DNA from: JALOAT01 sp041677345 | GTDB lineage: Bacteria; Pseudomonadota; Gammaproteobacteria; Thiohalomonadales; Thiohalomonadaceae | DNA: 33,801 nt | Reading direction: 5' to 3' | Assembly: GCA_041677345.1 (NCBI GenBank) | Contig: JBAYQE010000022.1 | Location: 1-33,801 of the forward strand | Shown: piece after piece, positions 6,632-14,951 of the stretch | How positions within the stretch are numbered: position 1 is the stretch's first letter | Layout: every line of letters starts with the position of its first letter | The notes under the pieces: model-generated | What the model saw: the letters and a program-made list of their open reading frames with translations, nothing else | Told to the model about the DNA's origin: nothing | The model's database searches: none | Program-made: the position numbers and the translations under genes

Positions 6632-8647
6632 TCAACGGTCGGCGGCTGATTGCTCAGCGACCCGCGTCTCGCGGCCGTTGTGGTGCAGCATGTATTTCGC
6701 GGTCTCGTACAGTGCGAGGGCGAGACCGCGCATGTGTGCCGCGCGCTCGGGCTCGCGCGCGGCGAAGTCCTCCCGCACGTCGTCGTGGTCGAGGCGATAG
6801 AGCCGGGCTTCGCCGCTCTCCGTGTGCATGCGCAGCAGATGGTGCTCGCCGACGACGCCGATTTCGCGCCGACCGTGATTGATGATGAATGCGTAATCTT
6901 CCTCGTCACGCCTGGCATCGAGCAGGTCGCGGCCGAGGGTACGGATGCGATAGGACTGACCGGCAAGATGCGCCACGGTGGGCAACACATCCAACTGGCT
7001 GGCGACACGGCTGTCAATGCGCGGTGCCACCCGTCCGGGTGCGTGGATGACCAAGGGTACGCGATGGGCGTTGAGGCCGAGTTGCGTCTCGGCGGCACCG
7101 GCGTGGCGACCGGCATCACCGCCCAGGCCGTGATCACCGAAGAACACGAAGATGGTATTGGCGAAATAAGGTTCACGGCGCGCTGCTTCCATGAACCAGC
7201 CGACGGCGTGGTCGAGGAAACGGAAAGAGTTGAATTCGGCCTCGGAGATGAAGCCGTACTCCTGCACGCGATCGTCACCCGGATGTTCGGTGCGGAAGCC
7301 GCGGTTGTCCTCGGGGATGGTGTACGGCCGGTGCCCGCCCGAGGTCTGGATATAGGCTACGAACGGCCGGTCGAGACCGCGCAGTACGTTGTTGGCTTCC
7401 TCGAACAATGACAGGTCGGAGATGCCCCACACGTCCACGCGCGGGCTCTCGTAGCTGCCTTCCTCGTAGATGTGCAGGCCCGGGATATTGTGTGAGAGCA
7501 GGCCGCGGATGTTGCCCCAGCTGGCGCTCCCGCCCAGGAAATAGAACTTTTCGTAGCCGTCGAACTCGTCCAGCAGGGTGTGCTGGTTGACGATGACGGG
7601 ATTGCGTGAGGACGTGCCGTTCAGCTCCACATCGGGTGTGCCTGTGGTGGTGGCGAATACCGCGCGCGCCGTGCCGGTGTGTGGTACGAAGAAATTGGGG
7701 AAGTACAGGCCCTCATGGGCCAGCGCCGCGAAATGCGGCGTGGGGTCCAGGGGATTGCCCGAAAGTGAGGTCTTGTAGCTGGCGAAGGATTCCAGTTGCA
7801 CGATGACCACGTTGGGCCGGGTCACTTCCGTCGGGGTAAACCTGCGTTCGAAGCGCAGTGCATCGCGGTCGGCATCGGCGATTCCGAGATACGCGGCCAC
7901 GGTGTCGTAGTGCGCGCGCACCTTCTTCTCGCTATAGCGCACACCACCGTTCTTGCGCGTATCCAGGAAGTAATGCACCGGGTTCACCGCCACGGCGGCA
8001 GCGAAGGGATGGGGGCTGAAATAGGCATCACTCCAGCGCAGCGGATACCAGGAGAATTTGCCGTAGATGGCGGCCAGTATCACGAAGAAGCTGCATACGC
8101 CCACGGCGATGCGTGCCGGCCAGCGCAACTCAGGCGCGCTTTGGTGTGCACAGCGCAGCAACAAGCGGTGCGTACCCGATGCCGCGGCCAGCGTGAATAC
8201 CGCCAGCCCGAGGGTGATCCACATCACCGGGTAGGATTCCCACACCATGGTGAAGGAGATATCGGCATTGTCCAGGAAACGCAGCACGGTGTTGTCCACG
8301 CGTGTGGCCAGATAGGCGTAATGACCGAAATCCACCACGTGGAAGAAACCCACTGCGAGTGCCGCCAGGGTCAGGTACGCGCTCCAGAAAACGCGTGCCC
8401 AGGGGCGCACGAACGGGTTCAGGGGCGGTAGCCAGCCAAGCAATGCGAGCGGCAGCAGCAGCACCAGAACCACGCGCAGGTCGAACTTCAGTCCCAGGTA
8501 GAACGCCTGCACAAGGTCGGCCGCAGGGATGGGGTCCGCCGCGTTGTTGTAGGCGAGGAAGAAGGCGAGCCTCAGCAGCGAAAGCAGTGTGACGCCGGCC
8601 AGGCTGGCGACGAGCAGAAAGCGCGGGAGGCGGGGGATTCGATGCAT
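6632..8647 (-). CDS. LTA-synthase-like membrane sulfatase / phosphoglycerol transferase
   Basis: This 671-residue protein has about five N-terminal membrane helices (roughly 9-32, 57-75, 86-106, 140-158, 178-196). They are followed by a large extracytoplasmic alkaline-phosphatase-superfamily domain. The catalytic pattern of LtaS/MdoB-type enzymes is visible: the metal ligand Glu286 in VIVQLESFASYK, a nucleophile Thr within HTGTARAVFATTTG (about 324-336), and Asp505-His506 in FFGDHGLGGD. Such enzymes move phosphoglycerol or phosphoethanolamine groups onto periplasmic glucans or lipids. The true substrate here cannot be read from sequence. The start ATG at 8647 has no good ribosome site. It is transcribed divergently from a phosphatase and stops 62 bp before purD, so purD may depend on read-through. 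Confidence 0.85.
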   Translation of the reverse strand: MHRIPRLPRFLLVASLAGVTLLSLLRLAFFLAYNNAADPIPAADLVQAFYLGLKFDLRVVLVLLLPLALLGWLPPLNPFVRPWARVFWSAYLTLAALAVGFFHVVDFGHYAYLATRVDNTVLRFLDNADISFTMVWESYPVMWITLGLAVFTLAAASGTHRLLLRCAHQSAPELRWPARIAVGVCSFFVILAAIYGKFSWYPLRWSDAYFSPHPFAAAVAVNPVHYFLDTRKNGGVRYSEKKVRAHYDTVAAYLGIADADRDALRFERRFTPTEVTRPNVVIVQLESFASYKTSLSGNPLDPTPHFAALAHEGLYFPNFFVPHTGTARAVFATTTGTPDVELNGTSSRNPVIVNQHTLLDEFDGYEKFYFLGGSASWGNIRGLLSHNIPGLHIYEEGSYESPRVDVWGISDLSLFEEANNVLRGLDRPFVAYIQTSGGHRPYTIPEDNRGFRTEHPGDDRVQEYGFISEAEFNSFRFLDHAVGWFMEAARREPYFANTIFVFFGDHGLGGDAGRHAGAAETQLGLNAHRVPLVIHAPGRVAPRIDSRVASQLDVLPTVAHLAGQSYRIRTLGRDLLDARRDEEDYAFIINHGRREIGVVGEHHLLRMHTESGEARLYRLDHDDVREDFAAREPERAAHMRGLALALYETAKYMLHHNGRETRVAEQSAADR

Positions 8648-8754
8648 GCAGGTGGTGCCGGAGAAAAACGGCGGGAGTATATCACAGGCCCGCCCGACGG
8701 ACTTCCATGGGGCGGGTGCATGGGACAGAATACGTGCCGGTTCCGGAGTACACC

Positions 8755-10122
8755 ATGTCCCTCAAACTGCCTCGCCGGCGCGCCTTGCGCGCTGTGCTCT
8801 ACTTCACACTTTTTCTCGCATTCGTCGGTGCGGGCCGCTTGGCACAGAAGACCTACGACAGCTATTGGTGGTTCGGCGATCGTGGACCGTATCTGCAGAT
8901 GCCGGCCCCCACGGCCATGAACGTGCGCTGGGAAACCGCCCAACCGGGCACCGGGCGTGTGCGCTACGGACTTGCCCAGGATCGCCTGGAACACGTGGTC
9001 GCAGGCGCGCCCGAGGCCTACGTGCACGAGGTGCGCCTCGAAGGCCTGCAGCCGGATACGCGTTATTACTACCAGGTCGAGGTGGAGGGGCGCGATTTCA
9101 TGGCCGAGCCTGCATGGTTCATTACGCCCCCTGCCGCAGGCAGCGATGTGCCCACGCGCCTGTGGGCAATAGGCGACTCCGGGTTGCCCGGCAAGGGCCA
9201 GGACCGTATGCGTGATGCCGCGCTGGCATGGATGGCAGCCAATCCTCGCAGCACACGTCCGCTCATGGACATCTGGCTCGCTCTGGGCGACAACGCCTAT
9301 ACCTCCGGGCGTAACCGGGAGTTCCAGGTTGCGCTCTTCCAGCCCTTCGCGGGCGTATTGCGTCACGTACCGTTGTGGGCCGTCTACGGTAATCATGACG
9401 CGCGCCGCTGGGTGCATTACGACATCTTCAGCCTGCCCGAAAACGCCGAGTCAGGTGGCGTAGCCTCGGGAACGGAAAGCTGGTATTCCTTCGACCACGG
9501 GCCGGTACATGTCGCGGTGCTGGATTCGGAGGCGCATGCGGATTCCGACGCCATGTTGCGTTGGCTGGAGCAGGACCTCGCCGCAGATCGCTCAGCCTGG
9601 CGCATCGTGGCGCTGCATCACCCGGCCTACAGCCGGGGTGGGCATGACTCGGATGATCGCTGGGACAGTGGCGGACGCATGTTCGATGTGCGCGAACGCA
9701 TCCTGCCGGTGCTGGAGGCCGCGGGCGTGGATGTCGTGCTTGCGGGCCACAGCCACGTCTACCAGCGTTCGCATCTGCTGGCCTGCCATTACGGGCGCTC
9801 GGCGGAGCTCGCCGACGGGATGATTCTTGGGCGCGGTAGGCTTGGTGCCGTTTTCCAGAAACATGCACCTGGCCCCGTCGCTCATGACGGCGCGGTGCAT
9901 GTGGTGATGGGCTCATCCTCCAAGCTGGACGGCGGCCCGCTGGATCACCCGGCCCATGCGGTATCGCTGCGGGAGTTGGGGTCCGTGATCATCGACGTGG
10001 TCGGACAGCGCCTCGATGCGCGCTTCATCAACGCCGACGGTGAGGTGCGCGACCACTTCACCATCGTGAAAGGTGCCGGCAAGCCGCGCACCGGCACCTG
10101 CGCGCGACAGACCACTTCCTGA
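8755..10122 (+). CDS. Membrane-anchored purple-acid-phosphatase-like metallophosphoesterase
   Basis: This 455-residue protein begins with a signal anchor (about 11-27, after RRRALR), then a fibronectin-III-like domain (about 45-125) ending in the typical LQPDTRYYYQVE. A calcineurin-like phosphoesterase domain follows. All five metal-binding blocks are present: GDSG (140-143, Asp141), GDNAY (178-182), GNHD (212-215), HHP (288-290) and GHSHVYQRS (331-339). This order, with the N-terminal Fn3-like domain, is that of purple acid phosphatases. The chosen ATG at 8755 has GGAG six bases upstream, while an in-frame ATG at 8707 lacks one and would disrupt the signal. It converges on purH and diverges from the sulfatase gene. 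It may act on a phosphoester made or released by the sulfatase-family enzyme, which is inference only. Confidence 0.9.
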   Translation: MSLKLPRRRALRAVLYFTLFLAFVGAGRLAQKTYDSYWWFGDRGPYLQMPAPTAMNVRWETAQPGTGRVRYGLAQDRLEHVVAGAPEAYVHEVRLEGLQPDTRYYYQVEVEGRDFMAEPAWFITPPAAGSDVPTRLWAIGDSGLPGKGQDRMRDAALAWMAANPRSTRPLMDIWLALGDNAYTSGRNREFQVALFQPFAGVLRHVPLWAVYGNHDARRWVHYDIFSLPENAESGGVASGTESWYSFDHGPVHVAVLDSEAHADSDAMLRWLEQDLAADRSAWRIVALHHPAYSRGGHDSDDRWDSGGRMFDVRERILPVLEAAGVDVVLAGHSHVYQRSHLLACHYGRSAELADGMILGRGRLGAVFQKHAPGPVAHDGAVHVVMGSSSKLDGGPLDHPAHAVSLRELGSVIIDVVGQRLDARFINADGEVRDHFTIVKGAGKPRTGTCARQTTS

Positions 10123-10139
10123 GGGGGTTATGTTCGGCT

Positions 10140-10208
10140 GAGCGCGGGGGCGTGCGTCGGTGCGCCTCACCAGCGCTCGCCGCAAACCGCCCCTGCGCCC
10201 CCGTAGCG
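10140..10208. other. GC-rich inverted repeat between convergent phosphatase gene and purH
   Basis: In the 91-bp convergent gap, a GCGC-GGGGGCG block near 10140 faces a CGCCCCC-GTAGCGC block near 10195-10205. The transcript could fold back in both directions. There is no T run, so bidirectional intrinsic termination is not established. Confidence 0.3.
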
Positions 10209-10213
10209 CCGGA

Positions 10214-11776
10214 TCAATGCCGGAAATGCCGCATGCCGGTGAACACCATGGCCATGCCATGCTCGTCGGCGGCAGCGATGACCTCGTCGTCACGCATGGA
10301 GCCGCCGGGCTGAATCACCGCGGAGATGCCTGCATTGGCGGCGGCGTCGATGCCGTCCCGGAAAGGGAAGAAGGCATCGGAGGCCATCACCGAACCGCGT
10401 ACCTCGAGGCCTGCGTATTCGGCCTTGATGGCGGCGATGCGCGCCGAATTCACGCGGCTCATCTGGCCGGCGCCAACGCCATAGGTCTGCTCGCCCTTGG
10501 CGTAGACGATAGCGTTGGACTTCACGAACTTGGCCACGCGCCAGGCGAACAGGAGATCACGCATTTCCTGCTCGCTGGGGACGCGCTTGCTGACCACCTT
10601 CAGTTCGCCGTGCAGGGCGAGGTCGGCGTCCTGCACCAGCAGGCCGCCGGTGACCTTCTTGTAATCCAGGCGTTTGCCCGGCGTCGCGGGCCATTGGCCG
10701 CATGCCAACAGGCGCACGTTCTTCTTGGCGGCGACCACCTCGCTGGCGGCGGCGGACACCGCTGGCGCGATGATCACCTCCACGAACTGGCGCTCGACGA
10801 TGGCCTGCGCGGTTTCGGCGTCCAGCTCACGATTGAAGGCGATGATGCCGCCGAAGGCAGACTCCGGATCGGTCTGGTAGGCGCGCTCATAGGCCTCGAT
10901 CAGGCTGGCACCCACAGCGACGCCGCAGGGATTGGCGTGCTTGACGATCACGCAGGCCGGGGTCTCGTCGAACTGCTTCACGCACTCCAGCGCCGCGTCG
11001 GTGTCGGCGATGTTGTTGAACGAGAGTTCCTTGCCTTGCAATTGGCGCGCCGTGGACACGGAGACCTCGCGGGCGCCGGCACTCACATAGAACGCGGCCT
11101 GCTGGTGCGGATTCTCGCCATAGCGCATGCCCTGAGCCTTCACGAACTGCACGTTGAAGGTGCGGGGGAAACCCTCGGCCTTGCCGTTGTCCACGATGGC
11201 GCCCAGGTAATTGGCGATCATGCCGTCGTATTGGGCCGTATGTTCGAAGGTCTTTACCGCCAGGTCGAAGCGGGTGGCGTCGGAGACGGCACCGCCGTTG
11301 GTACGCATCTCCCCCAGCACGCGGGCGTAGTCGCTCGCATCCACAACCACCGTGACGTCACGATGATTCTTGGCCGCCGCGCGCAGCATGGTCGGGCCGC
11401 CGATGTCGATGTTCTCGATGGCGTCTTCCAGGGTGCAGCCTTCCTTCGCCACGGTTTGCGCGAAGGGATAGAGGTTCACCACGATGAGGTCGATGCCGCC
11501 GATGCCGTGCTGCGCCATCACGCCATCATCCTGTCCGCGCCGCCCGAGGATGCCGCCGTGGATCTTCGGGTGGAGCGTCTTCACCCGACCATCCATCATT
11601 TCGGGAAAGCCGGTGTAATCGGATACCTCGGTGACCTGAACGCCCTGCTCGGCGAGCAGCTTCGCCGTACCTCCGGTCGAGAGGATCTCCATTCCCATGG
11701 CCGCGAGTTCACGGGCGAATTCGACGACCCCGGTCTTGTCCGAGACGCTGATCAGCGCACGCTGGATCTTGTTCAT
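10214..11776 (-). CDS. purH: Bifunctional AICAR formyltransferase / IMP cyclohydrolase
   Basis: PurH performs the last two steps of IMP synthesis. At 520 residues it has the usual length. The N-terminal MGS-like IMP cyclohydrolase domain (about 1-145) starts with the typical RALISVSDKTGVVEFAREL and contains the blocks DGRVKTLHPKIHGGIL and VVNLYPF. The transformylase domain carries the catalytic Lys-His in CVIVKHANPCGVA, the RYGENPHQ motif, and the terminal blocks SDAFFPFRDGID and IQPGGSMRDDEV. The normal upstream neighbour fis is kept, but a 95-bp hairpin repeat lies between them. The normal downstream neighbour purD is displaced by two inserted genes. Confidence 0.98.
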   Translation of the reverse strand: MNKIQRALISVSDKTGVVEFARELAAMGMEILSTGGTAKLLAEQGVQVTEVSDYTGFPEMMDGRVKTLHPKIHGGILGRRGQDDGVMAQHGIGGIDLIVVNLYPFAQTVAKEGCTLEDAIENIDIGGPTMLRAAAKNHRDVTVVVDASDYARVLGEMRTNGGAVSDATRFDLAVKTFEHTAQYDGMIANYLGAIVDNGKAEGFPRTFNVQFVKAQGMRYGENPHQQAAFYVSAGAREVSVSTARQLQGKELSFNNIADTDAALECVKQFDETPACVIVKHANPCGVAVGASLIEAYERAYQTDPESAFGGIIAFNRELDAETAQAIVERQFVEVIIAPAVSAAASEVVAAKKNVRLLACGQWPATPGKRLDYKKVTGGLLVQDADLALHGELKVVSKRVPSEQEMRDLLFAWRVAKFVKSNAIVYAKGEQTYGVGAGQMSRVNSARIAAIKAEYAGLEVRGSVMASDAFFPFRDGIDAAANAGISAVIQPGGSMRDDEVIAAADEHGMAMVFTGMRHFRH

Positions 11777-11800
11777 TGCATTTCCTTCTTTTCAATTTGT

Positions 11801-11895
11801 GTAACGCAGAGAACGCGGAGGCGCGGAGGACGCAGAGAAAACAGCATCATTTGCCTTTCTCCGCGTGCTCCGCGCCTCCGCGACCTTCGCGTTTC
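11801..11895. repeat. Large hairpin repeat between fis and purH (element A)
   Basis: Two 41-nt arms (11801-11841 and 11855-11895) pair at 33 of 41 positions, with an unbroken 15-bp core, around a 13-nt loop. Each arm is made of about four imperfect 9-nt units of the form CGCRGAGRA. The element fills most of the 134-bp fis-purH gap and so would be transcribed within the dusB-fis-purH unit. It is related in design, but not closely in sequence, to the elements at 14952, 18058 and 23542. Confidence 0.85.
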
Positions 11896-11910
11896 AAACC
11901 TTGGCCGTGT

Positions 11911-12165
11911 TCATTGGTCCAGCCCGTACTGCTGGAGTTTCTTGCGCAGCGTGCCGCGGTTGATGCCGAGGACTTCTGCCGCGCGGGTTTGATTGCCGCC
12001 GGTGTGGGCCAACACGGTTTCGAGCAAGGGCCGCTCGACTTCGCCGAGCAACAAGGCGTACAGGTTGTCGGGTGCGTGTCCGTCCAGATCAGCAAAATAG
12101 CGCTCCAGCGCCGCCCGTACGTGGCCGTTCAGGCCGATACCCTCCGTCGGATTCCCTCTGGTCAT
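11911..12165 (-). CDS. fis: DNA-binding protein Fis
   Basis: Fis is a nucleoid-associated factor that bends DNA and tunes rRNA promoters and recombination. The 84-residue protein is a little shorter than the 98 residues of E. coli Fis, mainly at the N terminus. It keeps the dimerisation helices (LYALLLGEVERPLLETVLAHT) and the C-terminal helix-turn-helix GNQTRAAEVLGINRGTLRKKL. The start is the ATG at 12165, which overlaps the dusB stop as ATGA, the coupled dusB-fis arrangement known from E. coli. An upstream in-frame extension into dusB is not real coding sequence for Fis. Confidence 0.95.
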   Translation of the reverse strand: MTRGNPTEGIGLNGHVRAALERYFADLDGHAPDNLYALLLGEVERPLLETVLAHTGGNQTRAAEVLGINRGTLRKKLQQYGLDQ

Positions 12166-13147
12166 GCCGCCAACTCCTCCCCTTCGATAATCCGATCGAA
12201 AAATGCTTTGACCATCGCAATCTGCTGTGCCGTGGTTTCCACCTGGTTCACCGCGTGGCGGAATACGGCGCCTTCGCGCTGCCCCTTGCTGTACCACGCG
12301 ATGTGCTTGCGGGCCACCAACAGCCCGGTGCGCTCCCCGTAGAACGCGTACAGGTTGTCGAGATGGCCAAGCAGAATGTCGCGGATCTCCGCCACGTCCG
12401 GCTCGGGCGGTTTTTCCCCGGTCCTGAGGTAATGTTCTGTTTCCCTGAAAATCCATGGCCGGCCTTGGGCGGCACGGCCAATCATCACACCGTCCGCACC
12501 GGTGGCGTCGAGCACCTGCCGCGCCTTTTCGGGCGTGGTGATGTCGCCGTTGGCGATGACGGGGATGAAATGCTTTGTTTTACCGCACGGATGGTGTCGT
12601 ACTCGGCCGCACCACTGTAGCCGTCGGCCCGTGTCCTGCCGTGCACGGCCAGGCACTGGATGCCGGCATTTTCGGCAATGCGCGCGACGGCGACCGCGTT
12701 GCGGCTCTGGCCATCCCAGCCGGTACGGATCTTGAGGGTGACCGGCACGTCCACGGCTGCCACGACGGCGTCGAGGATGCGCGCGACCAGGGTCTCGTCG
12801 CGCAACAGCGCAGAACCGGCCATCACATTGCACACCTTCTTGGCGGGGCAACCCATGTTGATGTCGATGATCTGGGCCCCGTTGGCCGCGTTGTAGCGCG
12901 CGGCTTCGGCCATCATGGCCGGGTCGGCGCCCATGATCTGTACCGAGCGCGGCTCCGGCTCACCCGTGTGATCGGCGCGACGGCGGGTCTTGTCACTGCC
13001 ATAGAGCAGCGAGTTGGATGACACCATTTCCGATACCGCCAGGCCTGCGCCCATGGCGCGGCACAGCAGCCGGAACGGGCGATCCGTCACGCCTGCCATA
13101 GGTGCAAGCACCAGGTTGTTCCTGAGCTGGTACGGACCGATGCGCAT
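12162..13147 (-). pseudogene. dusB: tRNA-dihydrouridine synthase B, frameshifted as read
   Basis: DusB is a flavin enzyme that reduces uridine in the tRNA D-loop (U17 in E. coli). The N-terminal part (MRIGPYQLRNNLVLAPMAGVTD onward) contains the active-site Cys in NMGCPAKKVCNV (about residue 100), the tRNA/FMN block LKIRTGWD and the HGRTR motif. At codon ~193 (AVKQSI) the frame breaks. The expected continuation IPVIANGDITTPEKAR, the phosphate-binding GRAAQGRPWIF block and the C-terminal helices occur intact in another frame to 12162. One missing base within about 12566-12585 explains it. Every other residue looks functional, so a recent mutation or a sequence error is likelier than an old pseudogene. 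ATG 13147 gives the typical N terminus but has no evident Shine-Dalgarno. Confidence 0.9.
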
Positions 13148-13185
13148 TGCAGAAGGAGATGCCCGGGGAAAAAACAGGGCCGCTA

Positions 13186-13213
13186 ATGATAATCCAGAGC
13201 GGCGCGCACTCAA
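13186..13213 (-). promoter_or_regulatory. Sigma70-type promoter of dusB-fis-purH
   Basis: On the minus strand, TTGAGT (13213-13208) and TATCAT (13191-13186) are separated by 16 bp. Transcription would begin near 13180, about 30 nt before the dusB ATG. This fits the known strongly regulated dusB-fis promoter position in gammaproteobacteria. No experimental start is implied. Confidence 0.6.
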
Positions 13214-13345
13214 AATCGAATCGCCCCTGCGGTGGTATTACACCTGTCTCGGGCAAAGCAATCTTTCTTCCACCCGAGCACCGTTTTTCACGTCACCAGC
13301 GCCTTTGCATCATCCGGCATTGGCCGGACTGTCCCCATGCACACC

Positions 13346-14065
13346 CTATCGAAAAGTGAATTCGTAACCGAAGGCGCGCGCACCGGGATCCATGATTTCC
13401 AGCACGGCCTGGGCCTCGGCACCGGCATGCAATGGGCCGGAGGGGGCCTTGGGCAGGTATTCACCGGGTGTGAAGCGCCGGCTGGCGATGGGACGCTCTT
13501 CCGTGTCGAGGAACGTCACGATGAGATCCGGATAGGGTTGGGCGGCGAACCCGTGATTGACGAATGTCGCGGCGACGAGCAGCGCGTCCGCGAGCACGGG
13601 ATGGCTTTGTACGTTACGTGTTGTGATTTCCAGGGCCGCAAGGTCGCGCCAGGGTGGCAGCTCACACCGGGCGACGGCACAGAGCAGTTCGATTCCGGGG
13701 CGCAGGGCGGGCTGGGCGGCGAACCGTTCCCGGTGGTGGTAGGCGTACTGACCTGCAAGCAGGACCATCAAGGCGAGATTGACAACGGTCCAGCCCACGG
13801 TGGAGCGGGGGCGTGCTGGAGCGGCGGCGGCCGGCGCGTCGACCGGCGTGCGGTTATGGCGTGGCGCATCGCTGGCCTGAGCGGGCGCACCGTCGAGGTG
13901 CGCGGCGCAGGCGTCGAAAACCGCTTGGCAGGCGCCGCAACGGACCTTGCCCCGCGCGGCGGTGAGCTGTTCGGGCTGCACGCGAAACACCGTGCCGCAC
14001 TGCGGACAGCGGGTCTGCGTGGCCTTCCCGGTGTTCAGCGTCGGCGGCCCTCCAGCCGCACCCAA
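13346..14065 (-). CDS. DUF3426 zinc-finger membrane protein
   Basis: This protein of up to 239 residues begins with an MJ0042-type zinc finger (CPQC about 20-23, CGAC about 43-46). A low-complexity Ala/Pro linker follows, then one membrane helix (about VGWTVVNLALMVLLAGQYAY). The C-terminal DUF3426 domain has the typical start ELLCAVARCELP, the core blocks NVQSHPVLADALLVAATFVN and PDLIVTFLD, and LP.AP-like segments. Its function is unknown. Its place between prmA and dusB is conserved in many gammaproteobacteria. There is no ATG or GTG before the zinc finger: the start must be TTG at 14065 (inside prmA) or a CTG at 14038 that overlaps the prmA stop as CTGA and has GGAGGG about 10 bp upstream. 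Confidence 0.85.
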   Translation of the reverse strand: MGAAGGPPTLNTGKATQTRCPQCGTVFRVQPEQLTAARGKVRCGACQAVFDACAAHLDGAPAQASDAPRHNRTPVDAPAAAAPARPRSTVGWTVVNLALMVLLAGQYAYHHRERFAAQPALRPGIELLCAVARCELPPWRDLAALEITTRNVQSHPVLADALLVAATFVNHGFAAQPYPDLIVTFLDTEERPIASRRFTPGEYLPKAPSGPLHAGAEAQAVLEIMDPGARAFGYEFTFR

Positions 14066-14913
14066 TCCTCCAGTACGGTGGTTGGGGCCATGTCGAACCA
14101 GGGTTCATAGGCGGCGCGGACCTCGTCCGCCTGCTCGCGCAGGATGCCCGAGAGCACGACGGTACCGCCTGGCTTCACCAATCCCGCGAAGCGCTCCGCC
14201 AATACGACCAGGGGACCGGCGAGAATGTTGGCAAGCAGCACGTCCGCTGGCGTAGCGGGACCCTGCTCGGGCAGCGTGGTTGCGAGGGTGGTGCCCACGT
14301 CGTTGCGCGCGGCGTTCTCGCGGGTCGCGAGCAGCGCCTGGGGATCATTGTCCGTGGCCCACACGGAAACCGCACCCAGTCGCGCGGCGGCAATGGCGAG
14401 GATGCCCGAGCCGCAGCCGTAATCGATCACCTGGAGGCCGGCGGGCGCATGGGCATCCAGCCATTCCAGACACAGGCGCGTGGTCGGGTGCGTCCCGGTT
14501 CCAAACGCCAGGCCCGGGTCCAGCAGGATGTTGACCGCATGCGGGTCATGGGGCTGGTGCCAACTGGGCACAATCCACAGCCGTTGGCCGAAGCGCATGG
14601 GCTGAAAACGGTCCATCCAGGCACGGTTCCAGTCCTGGTCCTCCAGACGCTCGATACGGTAGGGCGGCAGGGGAACGGGTGCCAGACGCCGGGCCAGCTC
14701 GGCCACCACCGTATCCATATCGGTTTCAGCACTGAACAAGCCGTTGACGCGGGTACGATCCCACAGCGGCGTGGTGCCGAGTGCCGGTTCGAAAATGGGC
14801 TGGTCCGCGGCGTCGAGCAGTGTCACGGCCTCGGCACCGGCATCGGCCAGCAGGTCGGAGAGCAGGTCGCCTTGGGCGGCATTGCATTCGAGAAGCAGTT
14901 GGTTCCAGGGCAT
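14035..14913 (-). CDS. prmA: Ribosomal protein L11 methyltransferase
   Basis: PrmA trimethylates several amino groups of ribosomal protein L11 using S-adenosylmethionine. The 292 residues from ATG 14913 (MPWNQLLLE) match the family, and upstream in-frame codons run into a repeat and are not coding. The N-terminal substrate-recognition domain (about 1-95) precedes a Rossmann methyltransferase. Motifs are GLAFGTGTHPTTRLCLEWL, the SAM loop VIDYGCGSGILAIAAA, the acidic WATDNDP, and the PrmA signature LLANILAGPL. It overlaps the DUF3426 gene downstream. A 138-bp gap with a small inverted repeat separates it from accC. Confidence 0.96.
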   Translation of the reverse strand: MPWNQLLLECNAAQGDLLSDLLADAGAEAVTLLDAADQPIFEPALGTTPLWDRTRVNGLFSAETDMDTVVAELARRLAPVPLPPYRIERLEDQDWNRAWMDRFQPMRFGQRLWIVPSWHQPHDPHAVNILLDPGLAFGTGTHPTTRLCLEWLDAHAPAGLQVIDYGCGSGILAIAAARLGAVSVWATDNDPQALLATRENAARNDVGTTLATTLPEQGPATPADVLLANILAGPLVVLAERFAGLVKPGGTVVLSGILREQADEVRAAYEPWFDMAPTTVLEDWVRLEGRRR

Positions 14914-14951
14914 GGGCGTGGGGACGCTTTTAGCGTTGCGGAGTTTATTGA

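Noticed and set aside
8707..8754. Upstream ATG (8707) as start of the metallophosphatase
   Set aside because: It would place 16 polar residues before the basic-hydrophobic signal anchor and has no ribosome site. ATG 8755 has GGAG at proper spacing.
10160..11992. A 610-codon plus-strand frame opposite purH, and a similar 586-codon frame at 21773-23533 opposite groEL
   Set aside because: Both are antisense by-products of the codon bias in highly conserved genes and have no motif of their own.
12566..12585. Programmed -1 frameshifting to make full-length DusB
   Set aside because: A -1 shift would restore the frame, but there is no X-XXY-YYZ slippery heptamer in the right phase and no obvious downstream pseudoknot. 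DusB is not known to use recoding. A lost base is simpler.
13245..13256. 12-nt direct match TGTCTCGGGCAA also present at 23753-23764, both near gene starts
   Set aside because: In a window this size dozens of 12-mer coincidences are expected by chance, and the flanks do not match.
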